Below are positions 7,764 through 16,900 of a stretch of DNA of 42,959 bases, piece by piece; position 1 is the stretch's first letter; each line of letters begins with the position of its first letter. The stretch is from Phycisphaerae bacterium (GTDB taxonomy: Bacteria; Planctomycetota; Phycisphaerae; UBA1845). The DNA is taken from positions 1 through 42,959 of the forward strand of contig JAJDDT010000109.1 of assembly GCA_029260165.1 (NCBI GenBank), given 5' to 3'. The notes beneath the pieces were generated by a model. That model worked only from the letters and a program-made list of their open reading frames with translations. It did no database searches and was not told where the DNA came from. The position numbers and the translations under genes are program-made.

Positions 7764-8261
7764 ATGGATCAGGACAAGGTGTTGCCCAGGACGCGGCGTG
7801 TCCGGTCGCGGGTCGGGCGTCGCATCGCGGGCTTGCTGATCGGCGGAATCGCGCTCTGCACGTTGGTCGTCTACCTTCGCGACGCAGCCGCCATCAAGTC
7901 CGAATGTCGTCACCTCGACCTGCTCATGACACCCGTGCGGGAACACCTCGAAAAAACGGGGCGACTGCCGTTGAGATTTCCGACTGATCCCAACACCAAA
8001 CCCGATCGCGAGGATGTTGCCTATGTTGATCCGGAGGTGATCCGATGGTCACAATCAACAGACAAACCGGTATTGATCGCCTATCTGCCGGGTTATGGTT
8101 TGATCCTGAGGTCCAATGGCCACGCCGTCGCGATCTTCAATGACGGCGAGATAACCATCGAGTGGCTGCCCAACAAGGAAGTAGGCCCACGCCTCGACGC
8201 CCAACGTCGGGCAACGGGTATCCCGCCGCGCGATCAGACGGCCACGACACCAGACAGGTAA
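7764..8261 (+). CDS. Single-helix membrane protein of unknown function
   Basis: The 165 residues from the ATG at 7764 (a TTG at 7752 is possible; no clear ribosome site for either) have a basic N-terminus and one helix (AGLLIGGIALCTLVVYL). About 120 extracytoplasmic residues follow (PVREHLEKTGRLPLRFP...VLIAYLPGYGLILRSNGHAVAIFNDGEITIEWLP). The ladder of short strands after the helix resembles pseudopilin-like or minor secreted domains, but no family was recognised. It converges on the HD-GYP gene with an 80-base gap. Confidence 0.6.
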   Translation: MDQDKVLPRTRRVRSRVGRRIAGLLIGGIALCTLVVYLRDAAAIKSECRHLDLLMTPVREHLEKTGRLPLRFPTDPNTKPDREDVAYVDPEVIRWSQSTDKPVLIAYLPGYGLILRSNGHAVAIFNDGEITIEWLPNKEVGPRLDAQRRATGIPPRDQTATTPDR

Positions 8262-8342
8262 TCGATCCCCACTCTGCGGAGGGTTGATTATCGGGGTGTA
8301 CAACTCTGAGGTGACGAGCAAGGCCCGACGAAAATCCGGACA

Positions 8343-9602
8343 TCAAATCCGGGAGGCTGTCAGCACTTCATCCGGTGATTCATTGATCCATGCGACGGCG
8401 GCAGATGCAACCGTCGGATCGAACTGTCTGCCCGAGCAGCGTGCGAGTTCGTCTCTGGTTTCCGCGAGTGTGCTGCTGTTGCTGTAGGTCCTTGCTGACA
8501 ACATCGCGTCCATTGTGTCTGCCACCGCGAGAATTCGCGCCCCCTGCGGAATGTCCGTCCCAGCCAGTCGATTCGGATATCCCGCACCATCGAATCGTTC
8601 GTGGTGATGGAGGATTATCGGGCGTTCGTCCTGGATGAAGCTGGTGTGCTTCAGAATATCAACCGCTGCCTTCGGGTGCTGTTTCATGATCTCGAACTCA
8701 GCCTCGGTCAGGGGTCCTGGTTTTCTGAGGATGGCATCGGGGATGGCGATTTTTCCGATGTCGTGGAGAAGAGCGGCGGTTTTGAGTGTGTCGATGGTGG
8801 ATCGACGCAGTCCGAGATCCCTGGCAAGTCGGCAACTGTATCGGCTGACGGTCTGCGCGTGGCGCGCGGTCATGGGTTCTCTTGCCTCGACGGCGGCCAC
8901 CAACGCCATGGTGGATTCGAGGTATCCCTGTCGGATTCGTTGGCGGTACCGACCGAACCACTGCGCGACCTCTTCCCATGTCGCCCCCTCAAGTTGTCGT
9001 TTTGAAGGGAAGTGTCTCGCGACAGACGACCATCGAACCACCCGATCACCACCGAGGCTCCTTGCGCCGGCGGCTGCGTTCCATGCACGCTCGATGATGT
9101 CGCCGGCTGGCTCGGGACATCCGGCGCGTGTGGCTGCCACTCCCGCGTAACCGCCGAACCTGTCATGCTCCATTTTTGCAAGCAGGAGATTGGCTACGCG
9201 GGCAGCCGTCGATTCATCGGCATTGTTGATTGCGATTTGTGTGTTATGTGGACCAATGTGTGAAAGTACCGGAGGCGATGACGGTCCCATCGGAATGGTT
9301 TGCAGATACCGATCAAAATCGGGAAGGCGGTGTTCCTGACCGAGTGATTCCTCGTGTCCATACCAGTCGATCGCGATAAGGGCCAGCCTGCAATTCGGTT
9401 GTTGGGGTTCCCTGGAACCGTCGGCCAACTGCGTCCCAAGGGTGTCACGAGCGTAGATGCGAGAATCAACGCCCACGCCGCGCCCGGCAACGCTACGGTT
9501 CCCGTGTGCGTCGCTGATCGCCGCCTCGTTGGTTGATTTCCTGGTTGAATCCATTGTGCTGCCCATGCGTGGTACTGATATCGTCGGTGCCATGCGGGCC
9601 AA
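8343..9602 (-). CDS. HD-GYP domain protein with degenerate GGDEF-like N-terminal domain
   Basis: The C-terminal half holds a complete HD-GYP site: HAQTVSRYSCRLARDL, LLHDIGKIAIPD, HHHERFDGAGYP, ILAVADTMDAMLSARTY. Such proteins hydrolyse cyclic di-GMP (or cGAMP in some relatives). Upstream, LALIAIDWYGHEESLG...YAGVAATR...IIERAWNAAAGARSLGGDRVV follows the outline of a GGDEF domain without its GGDEF signature, so it may sense GTP or only dimerise. No membrane helix is present. The start is uncertain: TTG at 9602, or ATGs at 9593, 9566 or 9554. A 5-bp hairpin (CCGGA/TCCGG) spans the stop codon and could aid termination. Confidence 0.85.
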   Translation of the reverse strand: MARMAPTISVPRMGSTMDSTRKSTNEAAISDAHGNRSVAGRGVGVDSRIYARDTLGTQLADGSREPQQPNCRLALIAIDWYGHEESLGQEHRLPDFDRYLQTIPMGPSSPPVLSHIGPHNTQIAINNADESTAARVANLLLAKMEHDRFGGYAGVAATRAGCPEPAGDIIERAWNAAAGARSLGGDRVVRWSSVARHFPSKRQLEGATWEEVAQWFGRYRQRIRQGYLESTMALVAAVEAREPMTARHAQTVSRYSCRLARDLGLRRSTIDTLKTAALLHDIGKIAIPDAILRKPGPLTEAEFEIMKQHPKAAVDILKHTSFIQDERPIILHHHERFDGAGYPNRLAGTDIPQGARILAVADTMDAMLSARTYSNSSTLAETRDELARCSGRQFDPTVASAAVAWINESPDEVLTASRI

Positions 9603-9644
9603 TGAGATTCGGCGAACGTGTGGATAAAGGCGCGGATATGGGGC

Positions 9645-9675
9645 GTTATATTCGACCTGATCGATACAGACTCAA
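9645..9675 (-). promoter_or_regulatory. Possible promoter of the HD-GYP gene
   Basis: On the minus strand, TTGAGT (9675-9670), a 19-base spacer and TATAAC (9650-9645). The -10 box is good but the spacer is long. It lies about 45 bases before the TTG at 9602, supporting a start near there. Confidence 0.35.
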
Positions 9676-9787
9676 CCCGGAATTGAGGCTTGTAACGAAA
9701 GGGCGGGTTGTCCGCAGACATGGGGAACTCGGACGCAATATCCCGGCATTGCGGTGCCTACTGATCGTTCCCGCCGGCGGGATCGGG

Positions 9788-11986
9788 TTAGGGAGAATCG
9801 TTCGTTTTTTCGGACGCAGAGAAGATGGTCGACAGCCAATCCGGGTTTGAAAGGTCCGGAGAAATCGATGAAAACTCTTTCAGGAAGGCTGACCTGTCCT
9901 CCTCTGTCGAGACAAGTGCGGCGCCTGCCCGGAGCAACGTGAGCAGTTGCTCCTTTTGCGAGACATCCGCCTGCGAAGCAAGACTAACAAGCAGTTCGCC
10001 AGCCTGGCGATATTGTTTCAGGTCGAGGTGCGTCTGAAGAAGTTCAACCCCGACGTCAAATGTCCCGCCACCACCGTTGGTGACAGACGCATCGTACATC
10101 GCCCGCAGGACGGTGGCTGCCTCGGATTTTCGGTTGGCTTCCAGCAGAATCGACTTGAGCATGGATCGCGCCCGATCCACAAGCTCCTGCCCGGCCCCGT
10201 TCGTATTCCACTCGGTGATGTAGTCATTGAGGATCGCGACCTGAAGATCAGCCTGTCCTGCGAGTTTCTCGATCCACTCGAGTCGCTGAACGGAGGGCTG
10301 ACGATCAAGTGCCCTGCGAAACCCCTGAAACGCCGCGGACCGAACGGCTTCGCTGGATTCCTCGTCCGGATTCAATCGCGACACGAGTGCGCGCAAATGC
10401 TCCGGCTTGTCACCAAGCGCGCCGACGGCGTCGACGGCCAGTTGTCTGACCCGCGGGTCGGGATGGGCGAGGCGATCCGCGACACGATCGATGTGGCTTG
10501 CTGACTGTGATGTGATGATCCCGCGAATGGCAGCCAGAACCAGTTCCGTTGATTCCGAATTCAGGTGCGACACGAATTCTGCCACGGTTTCGGAAGTTCC
10601 GAGGTTCGCCATGGCGAGGAGCAGAGTCTCGCGAAACGGAATGTCATCGACCGGGGCAGCCGCAAACCGTTCTCGCAAGGGTTGAATTGCAGGTGCGATG
10701 GTCTCGGCGTCAACCCGTCCGCGACCGCCGACCACGCCAATGGACCAGGCAGCCTCCAGCACGCATTCACGATCGGCGTTCGGGTCTTTCAACTCGGCGA
10801 TCAGAATATCGATCGCGGAAGGGTTCTCAAGTCGGCCCAACGTGCGAAGAATGGTGGCGCGTATCCTGTCGTCCGATTCACCACGCAACAGCGACATGAC
10901 CAGGGTTGCGTCTTCCGGATTTTTCATCGTACCGACAACAGCCAACGCGGTGATGCGGACCTCGGAAGTGAATCCGGACAGGCATTGGGTAACGCCCAGT
11001 CGAACAGCTTCTGATGGAATATTCCCCTCGGTAATCTGTTTGTGAATCAGGTCCAGCGCATGGATACGGACATCGCCCACACCGTGCGCAAGCCATTCGA
11101 TCAGCAGTTCCTCGCGTTTGGAATCCTGCGTGAGTTGATAGACCCTCGTCAGGAGATCATCGGACAATTGCAACCAGGCCCGGTCTTCGCGAATTCGATC
11201 TTCCTTCAGGCGACGAATCCGGTCGCGGAGTTGTCGGCTGCGACGTTCAACCATGTCGAGTCGGTCACGAAGCCATTCCGCTTCGCTCAGATTCAACTTC
11301 CGCTCCCACCACGATTCCCACGAATCGACATTCGAGCCAAAATTCTCCCGCGACGCGTCTTTCAACGCATGCGAAGCGCGATCGACCACCGAGGGGGTGT
11401 TCGAGCGAAGCAGTTTGATGAGTTCGCCAACGACCTCGCGTTTCGTGACCTTGATCGACAATGCATCAACCGCTTCGTGTCGCTGAACGATCGGGCGATC
11501 CGAATCATTCGCCAGCGAACTCAATCGCGGAGCAACGTCAGCGGCGGGAAAGACCGCCAATGCACCGGTGACCTGTTTGCGAAGATCGACGTTGTCACTG
11601 GCGAGCAGATCCAGCAGCGGTTCAATCATCCCGTCGTCAAGCTGCGAAGGATCGTGCGCTCCAACGTCGGCGATTGCGTAGGCCATCACCGCCGGCGTGC
11701 CGGTGTCGTGTGGTTGCGACAATAGTTCAATCACAAGATCCAGTCGCGACGCGAGATCCTTGCCGAGCAGTTCGCTCGCCATGAGCCGCCGACTGGTCAG
11801 ATCGTTCGTCGGCGTGGCGATAATATGTCGAAATCGTTGAACGTCCGCCTGTTCCGTTTCAACAGTGGGAGTGTCCGCCGGTGTGATCGACGGATCGGGC
11901 TGCGCATTTGAACGCTCGCCGACAAACGAAGTCAGAAGCGCGAGAACAACAATCCATTTCCTGATTATCACCAACGATCGATCCAC
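9788..11986 (-). CDS. Secreted HEAT-repeat protein
   Basis: The 732 residues from the GTG at 11986 begin with a signal peptide (KWIVVLALLTSFVGERSNAQ). A TTG at 12019 gives an 11-residue longer N-terminus. The mature protein is a run of 30-40-residue helical repeats with HEAT/PBS-type signatures (DNVDLRKQVTGALAVF, SDDRIRATILRTLGRLENPSAIDILI, HPDPRVRQLAVDAVGALGD). A charged helical insert lies around residues 230-290 (RLDMVERRSRQLRDRIRRLKE), and TPR-like helices lie near the C-terminus. Such solenoids are protein-protein scaffolds; the partner is unknown. A GC palindrome (9770-9781) follows the stop codon without a T-run. Confidence 0.8.
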   Translation of the reverse strand: MDRSLVIIRKWIVVLALLTSFVGERSNAQPDPSITPADTPTVETEQADVQRFRHIIATPTNDLTSRRLMASELLGKDLASRLDLVIELLSQPHDTGTPAVMAYAIADVGAHDPSQLDDGMIEPLLDLLASDNVDLRKQVTGALAVFPAADVAPRLSSLANDSDRPIVQRHEAVDALSIKVTKREVVGELIKLLRSNTPSVVDRASHALKDASRENFGSNVDSWESWWERKLNLSEAEWLRDRLDMVERRSRQLRDRIRRLKEDRIREDRAWLQLSDDLLTRVYQLTQDSKREELLIEWLAHGVGDVRIHALDLIHKQITEGNIPSEAVRLGVTQCLSGFTSEVRITALAVVGTMKNPEDATLVMSLLRGESDDRIRATILRTLGRLENPSAIDILIAELKDPNADRECVLEAAWSIGVVGGRGRVDAETIAPAIQPLRERFAAAPVDDIPFRETLLLAMANLGTSETVAEFVSHLNSESTELVLAAIRGIITSQSASHIDRVADRLAHPDPRVRQLAVDAVGALGDKPEHLRALVSRLNPDEESSEAVRSAAFQGFRRALDRQPSVQRLEWIEKLAGQADLQVAILNDYITEWNTNGAGQELVDRARSMLKSILLEANRKSEAATVLRAMYDASVTNGGGGTFDVGVELLQTHLDLKQYRQAGELLVSLASQADVSQKEQLLTLLRAGAALVSTEEDRSAFLKEFSSISPDLSNPDWLSTIFSASEKTNDSP

Positions 11987-12141
11987 GAGGCGGAACCATC
12001 CTGCCCGATCCGCACACAACCCCTGATTTGCTCACCTGTCGAGACGTGCTGCCTCCCCCGGAGACGACAGCCCACGGACTCAGGTTTTAACAACCTGTCA
12101 GTGGATTGGCAATCTGTTTGTTCGATCGTTCAATCGGATTC

Positions 12142-12169
12142 TTGACCACAGGGCACATCCTCTTATCAT
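12142..12169 (+). promoter_or_regulatory. Promoter placed for a leaderless or near-leaderless mRNA
   Basis: TTGACC (12142-12147), a 16-base spacer and TATCAT (12164-12169). Transcription would begin around 12176, five bases or so before the ATG at 12181, and no ribosome-binding sequence precedes that ATG. Confidence 0.5.
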
Positions 12170-12180
12170 CGCCCTCCATC

Positions 12181-12765
12181 ATGAGACTGCCCGCATGGAT
12201 CATTTTCGCCGGACTTCTGCTCATCCCCGTCGTCGGGTGCAGGGTCCACCACGCCAATCCCATCCCAGCCGAACCCGTACAGGTGGCTGTCTCCGACATC
12301 GAATACGAGGCTTTCTTCGACACGGTCGAGAACGTCCTGCGACGCCACCGGTTTTCGATCGCCGTTTCGGACCGCCGCTCCGGTCGCATCGTCACCTCGT
12401 CGGTCGGTGGTCAGCATTTCTTCGAGATATGGCGAAATGACGTCGCCTCGCACGAGGATTTTTGGCAGGCGACCGCCGCCAACATCCGCCGACGCGTGAC
12501 CGTGACGATCGGACCCGGGCAGGACCGGTCGCGGTTGCTCACGGTCGTCGTGCAAAAGGAGCGCTACAGCCAACCCTCGCGGGGGATCAACAATTCAGCA
12601 GCCATCATGTATTTCTTCCGACAGGGCATTGACGCAACGCGCACCAACCCGCCCACATACCATTGGGTGGACATCGGAAGAGACGGCATCATGGAAACCC
12701 GAATCCGCGACGAAATCCTCGCCGAAGGGGGCGTCCAGCCAATACTCGCGCAGGCGAGTCCGTAG
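12181..12765 (+). CDS. Lipoprotein of unknown function
   Basis: The 194 residues begin with a lipoprotein signal (AWIIFAGLLLIPVVGC, lipidated Cys20). The start at 12181 was chosen because the signal peptide begins there; an open frame upstream has no signal character. The mature part contains YEAFFDTVENVLRRHRFSIAVSDRRSGRIVTS, an alpha-beta pattern reminiscent of small envelope lipoproteins in which a tail residue set packs on a beta sheet, but no family is recognised. The stem around YHWVDIGRDGIMETRIRDEIL resembles an amphipathic C-terminal helix. It is divergent from the HEAT-repeat gene. Confidence 0.75.
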   Translation: MRLPAWIIFAGLLLIPVVGCRVHHANPIPAEPVQVAVSDIEYEAFFDTVENVLRRHRFSIAVSDRRSGRIVTSSVGGQHFFEIWRNDVASHEDFWQATAANIRRRVTVTIGPGQDRSRLLTVVVQKERYSQPSRGINNSAAIMYFFRQGIDATRTNPPTYHWVDIGRDGIMETRIRDEILAEGGVQPILAQASP

Positions 12766-12925
12766 TCACCCGGGTTCCGCCCCTGTCCAGTTCATCGAAC
12801 TCTCAAGGGTGTGATGGCGGCTGATTCACGCCGATTCCGGCGGTCATGTGAGCGATTTCCCGTCAGTGTTTATACAATAGCAAACCGGGGCCGGTATCTT
12901 TCCCCGACAGAGGAATGTCGGCACG

Positions 12926-13882
12926 ATGTCAATTCATCCAACAGACCAACACCCGTTCAAACCACAGGGATATTGTCCGCGCTGCGACTATCGGGTCAAT
13001 GTTGGGGACTGCCCGGAGTGTGGCACGACGGTAAAGTCCGACACAATCCGCCCCAAGCCGAGGGGACCCTTTCGGGCCCGATGGCTGCGACGCGCTGGAA
13101 TCTGGGTATTGGTTGCGGGGACACTGGGTGTCTTGTACCAGTTCAGTGGGTTCGAGCGCCGACTTTCGACATCCACACTTCTGCGGATCCAACAGGCGGC
13201 GGATCCCAGGTTAACCGCCACCGAGCTGGCTCGACGGTTCCGCGCAGGTGAGATGTCGGAGGCCCAGGAACAGCAACTGTATGACGCGGTGTTTCAGTGG
13301 CATTGGACTCTGCGAAAGGATGGCGTGTTGCAATGCAGGACGAATTGGCTGACCAACGCACAGGTTGCGCTGCGTTTGGCTGCCTATAAGGGCATACCAT
13401 TCCTCGAGTGGAACGGGAATGCTGTTGAGCAGGTGACGCGTCGAGAATTCGGAGTTTCGTCTGTTTTTGATTCCGATACGCCGCGATTTGTGCTGCGCTC
13501 GATGAGCATCAAACAACCGAATGGGCGGACTCATAATATCCCGAATATCAACAAGTTTTACTTGCTGGGCGTGGCTGATCGGCATTGGCAATTTGTCGTT
13601 TCGACAAATTGCTCGATCATTGATTTCGCGTTCGGAGGCATTGTATCAAATGATGAACGCACATACGTCGTCGAGGGCGAGGTGGAATCTGAGGCTGCCT
13701 GTATGTTGAATCCCGAAGATATGACGACCATTGAAGACTATTTTGAATCACGCAGCGGAGTGATCAACATCCAGGGCCCAAGTCCCAAGCTCCCTGTGCA
13801 CGAGGATGTGTATAGGAAGCCATCGTTTCCACCCGACCTGATCGGCGACGACTGGGAGCCGACGACGACGCCTCGTCAATGA
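12926..13882 (+). CDS. Zinc-ribbon membrane protein of unknown function
   Basis: The 318 residues start with a four-cysteine zinc ribbon (CPRC at 17-20, CPEC at 29-32). A single helix near residues 58-72 (GIWVLVAGTLGVLYQF) and a large non-cytoplasmic domain follow. A ribbon plus one helix plus an unknown outer domain is a common layout in planctomycete genomes. Nothing catalytic is visible. A TACAAT box (12873-12878) and a GAGGA element before the ATG fit independent expression. The strong hairpin after the stop codon mainly serves the convergent Kazal gene. Confidence 0.7.
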   Translation: MSIHPTDQHPFKPQGYCPRCDYRVNVGDCPECGTTVKSDTIRPKPRGPFRARWLRRAGIWVLVAGTLGVLYQFSGFERRLSTSTLLRIQQAADPRLTATELARRFRAGEMSEAQEQQLYDAVFQWHWTLRKDGVLQCRTNWLTNAQVALRLAAYKGIPFLEWNGNAVEQVTRREFGVSSVFDSDTPRFVLRSMSIKQPNGRTHNIPNINKFYLLGVADRHWQFVVSTNCSIIDFAFGGIVSNDERTYVVEGEVESEAACMLNPEDMTTIEDYFESRSGVINIQGPSPKLPVHEDVYRKPSFPPDLIGDDWEPTTTPRQ

Positions 13883-13913
13883 TGCGGCCAACCTGATCGA
13901 ATGCTCCGGCCAC

Positions 13914-13952
13914 AAAAAAAGCCCCCAGCCGGTGCTGAAACCGACCGGGGGC
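13914..13952 (-). terminator. Rho-independent terminator of the Kazal-repeat gene
   Basis: Read on the minus strand, a 13-bp stem (13952-13940 with 13933-13921, two G-U pairs) with a six-base loop is followed by seven T (13920-13914). It lies 17 bases after the stop codon at 13969. Confidence 0.9.
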
Positions 13953-13968
13953 GTCACGTTCTCACAGG

Positions 13969-16900
13969 TTACGGCGTCTTCGGGTCAAGCAGGATCACGC
14001 AGGCGGATTCGCCCTGAATCCCGGTTCGTCCTTCAGCCGCCGCGTCGCAGGCGTTGCTGTAAGTCACACCGTCGCATCCGCAGACCGGGTCCCACACATC
14101 CGGACAGCCCTGCGGCACCGGTCGACAAACGCCGACCGCATCGCATTGCCCTAAAGGCGTCCGGCAGTAGAGTGAAAAAGTAAACGGAATGCCAAGGATG
14201 ACGCAGTCGTCGTTGCTGGTGCACGGAATGTTCTGAATGCCCTTGCACTCGCCCGCGTGCACTACGTTCACACCAACGGCTGCCGCTTCGCATGGGTTGC
14301 CGTAGGTGATACCGTCGCAACCACAAACCGGGTCGACGTTGTCAGGGCAACCCAGAGGCTGCGGCGTGCACACGCCTGTTCCAGGGCATTGTCCGGCTGG
14401 CTTCCTGCAATAGAACGGAATCGGAGCGCCGAATATCTGACATTGCGCGTTCGATTGGCATGGGACACCACCCACATCGCAAGGCCCGTCATGATCCAGG
14501 CTTACCTGGGCAACCGCCGCGAAACACTCATTGTTGTATGTCACACCGTCGCACCCGCAAACCGGTGCAAGGATCAACGGACATCCCGGTGGAATGGGAC
14601 GGCATACGCCGAAATGGTCGGCGAAGTTGCATGTGCCCGTCGGGAATTGGCAATAATCCCCGGCATCGCAAGGCAGCCCCACAAATCCGCCACACTTGGT
14701 CCCGCCACCGCAGGCGGTTTCACAATCAATGCTGTTGCCAGGCGTTCCGCCCCGCTGCTCGCACAGACACGGTGTTGTGATTTCGCACGTTCCGTTCGGC
14801 AGACAACACGACGTCACCGCAATCGGCGGCATCGGACAGTCGTGTGGATGCCCGGTGCACGACGTTCCCACACCGGCAAACCCACCGCAGGCTGCCGCAC
14901 ATTCCTCCGCCGTCAGGTTCATGCAACCCATCGTCTGCGTGCAGCATTTGCCGACCTTCGGATCAACACAGGGACCGACGTGATCAATCGACACCTGTGC
15001 CGCACTGGCTTCGCAACGATTGACATACGTCACGCCGTCGCAACCACAAACCGGAGCGTAAATCTCCGGGCACCCCGGCGGAATTTCGGTGCAGGTACCC
15101 TGATGATCCGCAAAATCGCAGGTTCCATCAGGGAATCGGCAGAACTCGTTGACGCTTGAACAGGGGATCCCCTGAATACCGCCGCACGTCTGCCCACAAG
15201 CGGTGTCGCAATCCAGACCGTGTCCGAACGATCCACCCCTGCGTCCGCACTGACACTCGGTGGTGATCTCACACGCCCCGTTCGGCAGACAACACGCACT
15301 CACCACAATCGGCGGAATCGGACAATCAATGGGCGTACCCGAACAGACTGTCCCCGGTCCCGCGAAACCACCGCAAAGCTCGTCACATTCTTCACGGGTC
15401 ACGTTTTGGCACCCCATGGTTTCCGTGCAGCACTTGCCCACGTCGCTGTTCTCACAGGATCCATGTCGGAAAATCGAAACACCCGCTGATGCGGCAAGGC
15501 ACCTGTTCCCGTAGGTCATCCCGTCACATCCACAAACCGGGTGGAAGAACAACGGACATGCCTCGGGACGGTCCAGACACATGCCCGGAATGTCCCCCTG
15601 TCCGCAGGTCCCGGGTGGGAAATTGCAGAACTCATTGGCTGCAGAGCATTCGATCCCGAGCAACCCACCGCAGAACGAGGGCGGATCGTCACATCGACCG
15701 GGATGGTCAATCGAAACACCCGCCGACGCAGCCAGACATCTGTTCCCGTAGGTCACACCATCACACCCGCAAACGGGGTGGAACTGTGCGTCGCAGGCAT
15801 CCGGTCGTGGCAGACATTCACCCGGAATGTCACCCTGACCGCACGTTCCCGGCGGAAACGAGCAAAAGTCCGACGGATCCCGGCATTCAAGACCCGCGAA
15901 TCCCCCGCAAAGCTCGGGCTCAACCTCGCAGGCTCCCGGGTGCAGAACCGAAACACCTGCTCTGCCCGCCTTGCAACGGTTTCCATACGTCATCCCGTCG
16001 CAACCGCAAACAGGATCGAAGATCAGGGGGCAGTGGTGCGGTCGCGGCACGCATTCACCCTCGATGTCACCCGTTCCACAGGTCCCGTTCGGGAACATGC
16101 AGTAATCACGCGGATTATCGCAGACCAGACCCGCAATTCCGCCACACAATTTCGGTACCCCCCCGCATCTGCCCGGGTGAAGGATGGATACCCCGTTCGC
16201 CGCAGCCTCACACGCGTTGCCATACGTTTTCTCGTCGCACCCGCAGACCGGATCAAAAACGTCAGCGGGACAGGCGTCCGGTCGAGGCCTGCAGATCCCC
16301 GGAATATCCCCGTTCCCACACGTCCCCGGTGGAAACGCACAATAGTCGCTCACGCTCGAGCACGTCGCACCGATGAATCCCCCACAGAATTCGGGATCGA
16401 TCTGACAGGGACCAGTTCTCTCGATCGACACCCCCGCCTGGGCAGCTTCACAGGCATTTCCATACGTCATTCCGTCGCAACCACAGACAGGGTCAAAAAA
16501 CAACGGACAAATCTGGGGCGGGGTCACACAAATCCCCTGAACATCGCCCTGTCCACAATTTCCCAGGGGAAAGCGACAGAAATCGCCGGCACCCGAGCAT
16601 TGAACACCGGCAATACCGCCACAGATTTCACCCGCGCAGTCCACCAAAGAGCAGTCCACGGAATCCAGTGAGTGTCCACCCCTGTTCTGGCACCGACAGG
16701 CTGACATCACCCGACATTCCCCGTTGGGAAGACAACAAGCCGACACCGCCACCGGGGGCAATGGGCAGTCAATCTGTTGATCCGAACACGTCGTGCCCGC
16801 ACCCGCGAAGTGCCCGCAGGAATGTTCGCACCTCTCACGCGACGTCTCGAAACACTGTCCCGATTCGGTGCAACATCTCCCGACGCCCTGGCACTCACCG

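Noticed and set aside
9194-9721. 175-codon minus-strand frame upstream of and overlapping the HD-GYP gene
   Set aside because: Its composition is not protein-like over most of its length and most of it is covered by the HD-GYP frame, which has clear motifs.
9770-9781. 12-base GC palindrome after the HEAT-repeat gene as a terminator
   Set aside because: No T-run follows in the direction of transcription; such GC palindromes are expected by chance at this base composition.
15541-16671. 376-codon plus-strand frame
   Set aside because: It lies opposite the Kazal array and mirrors its repeated codons.
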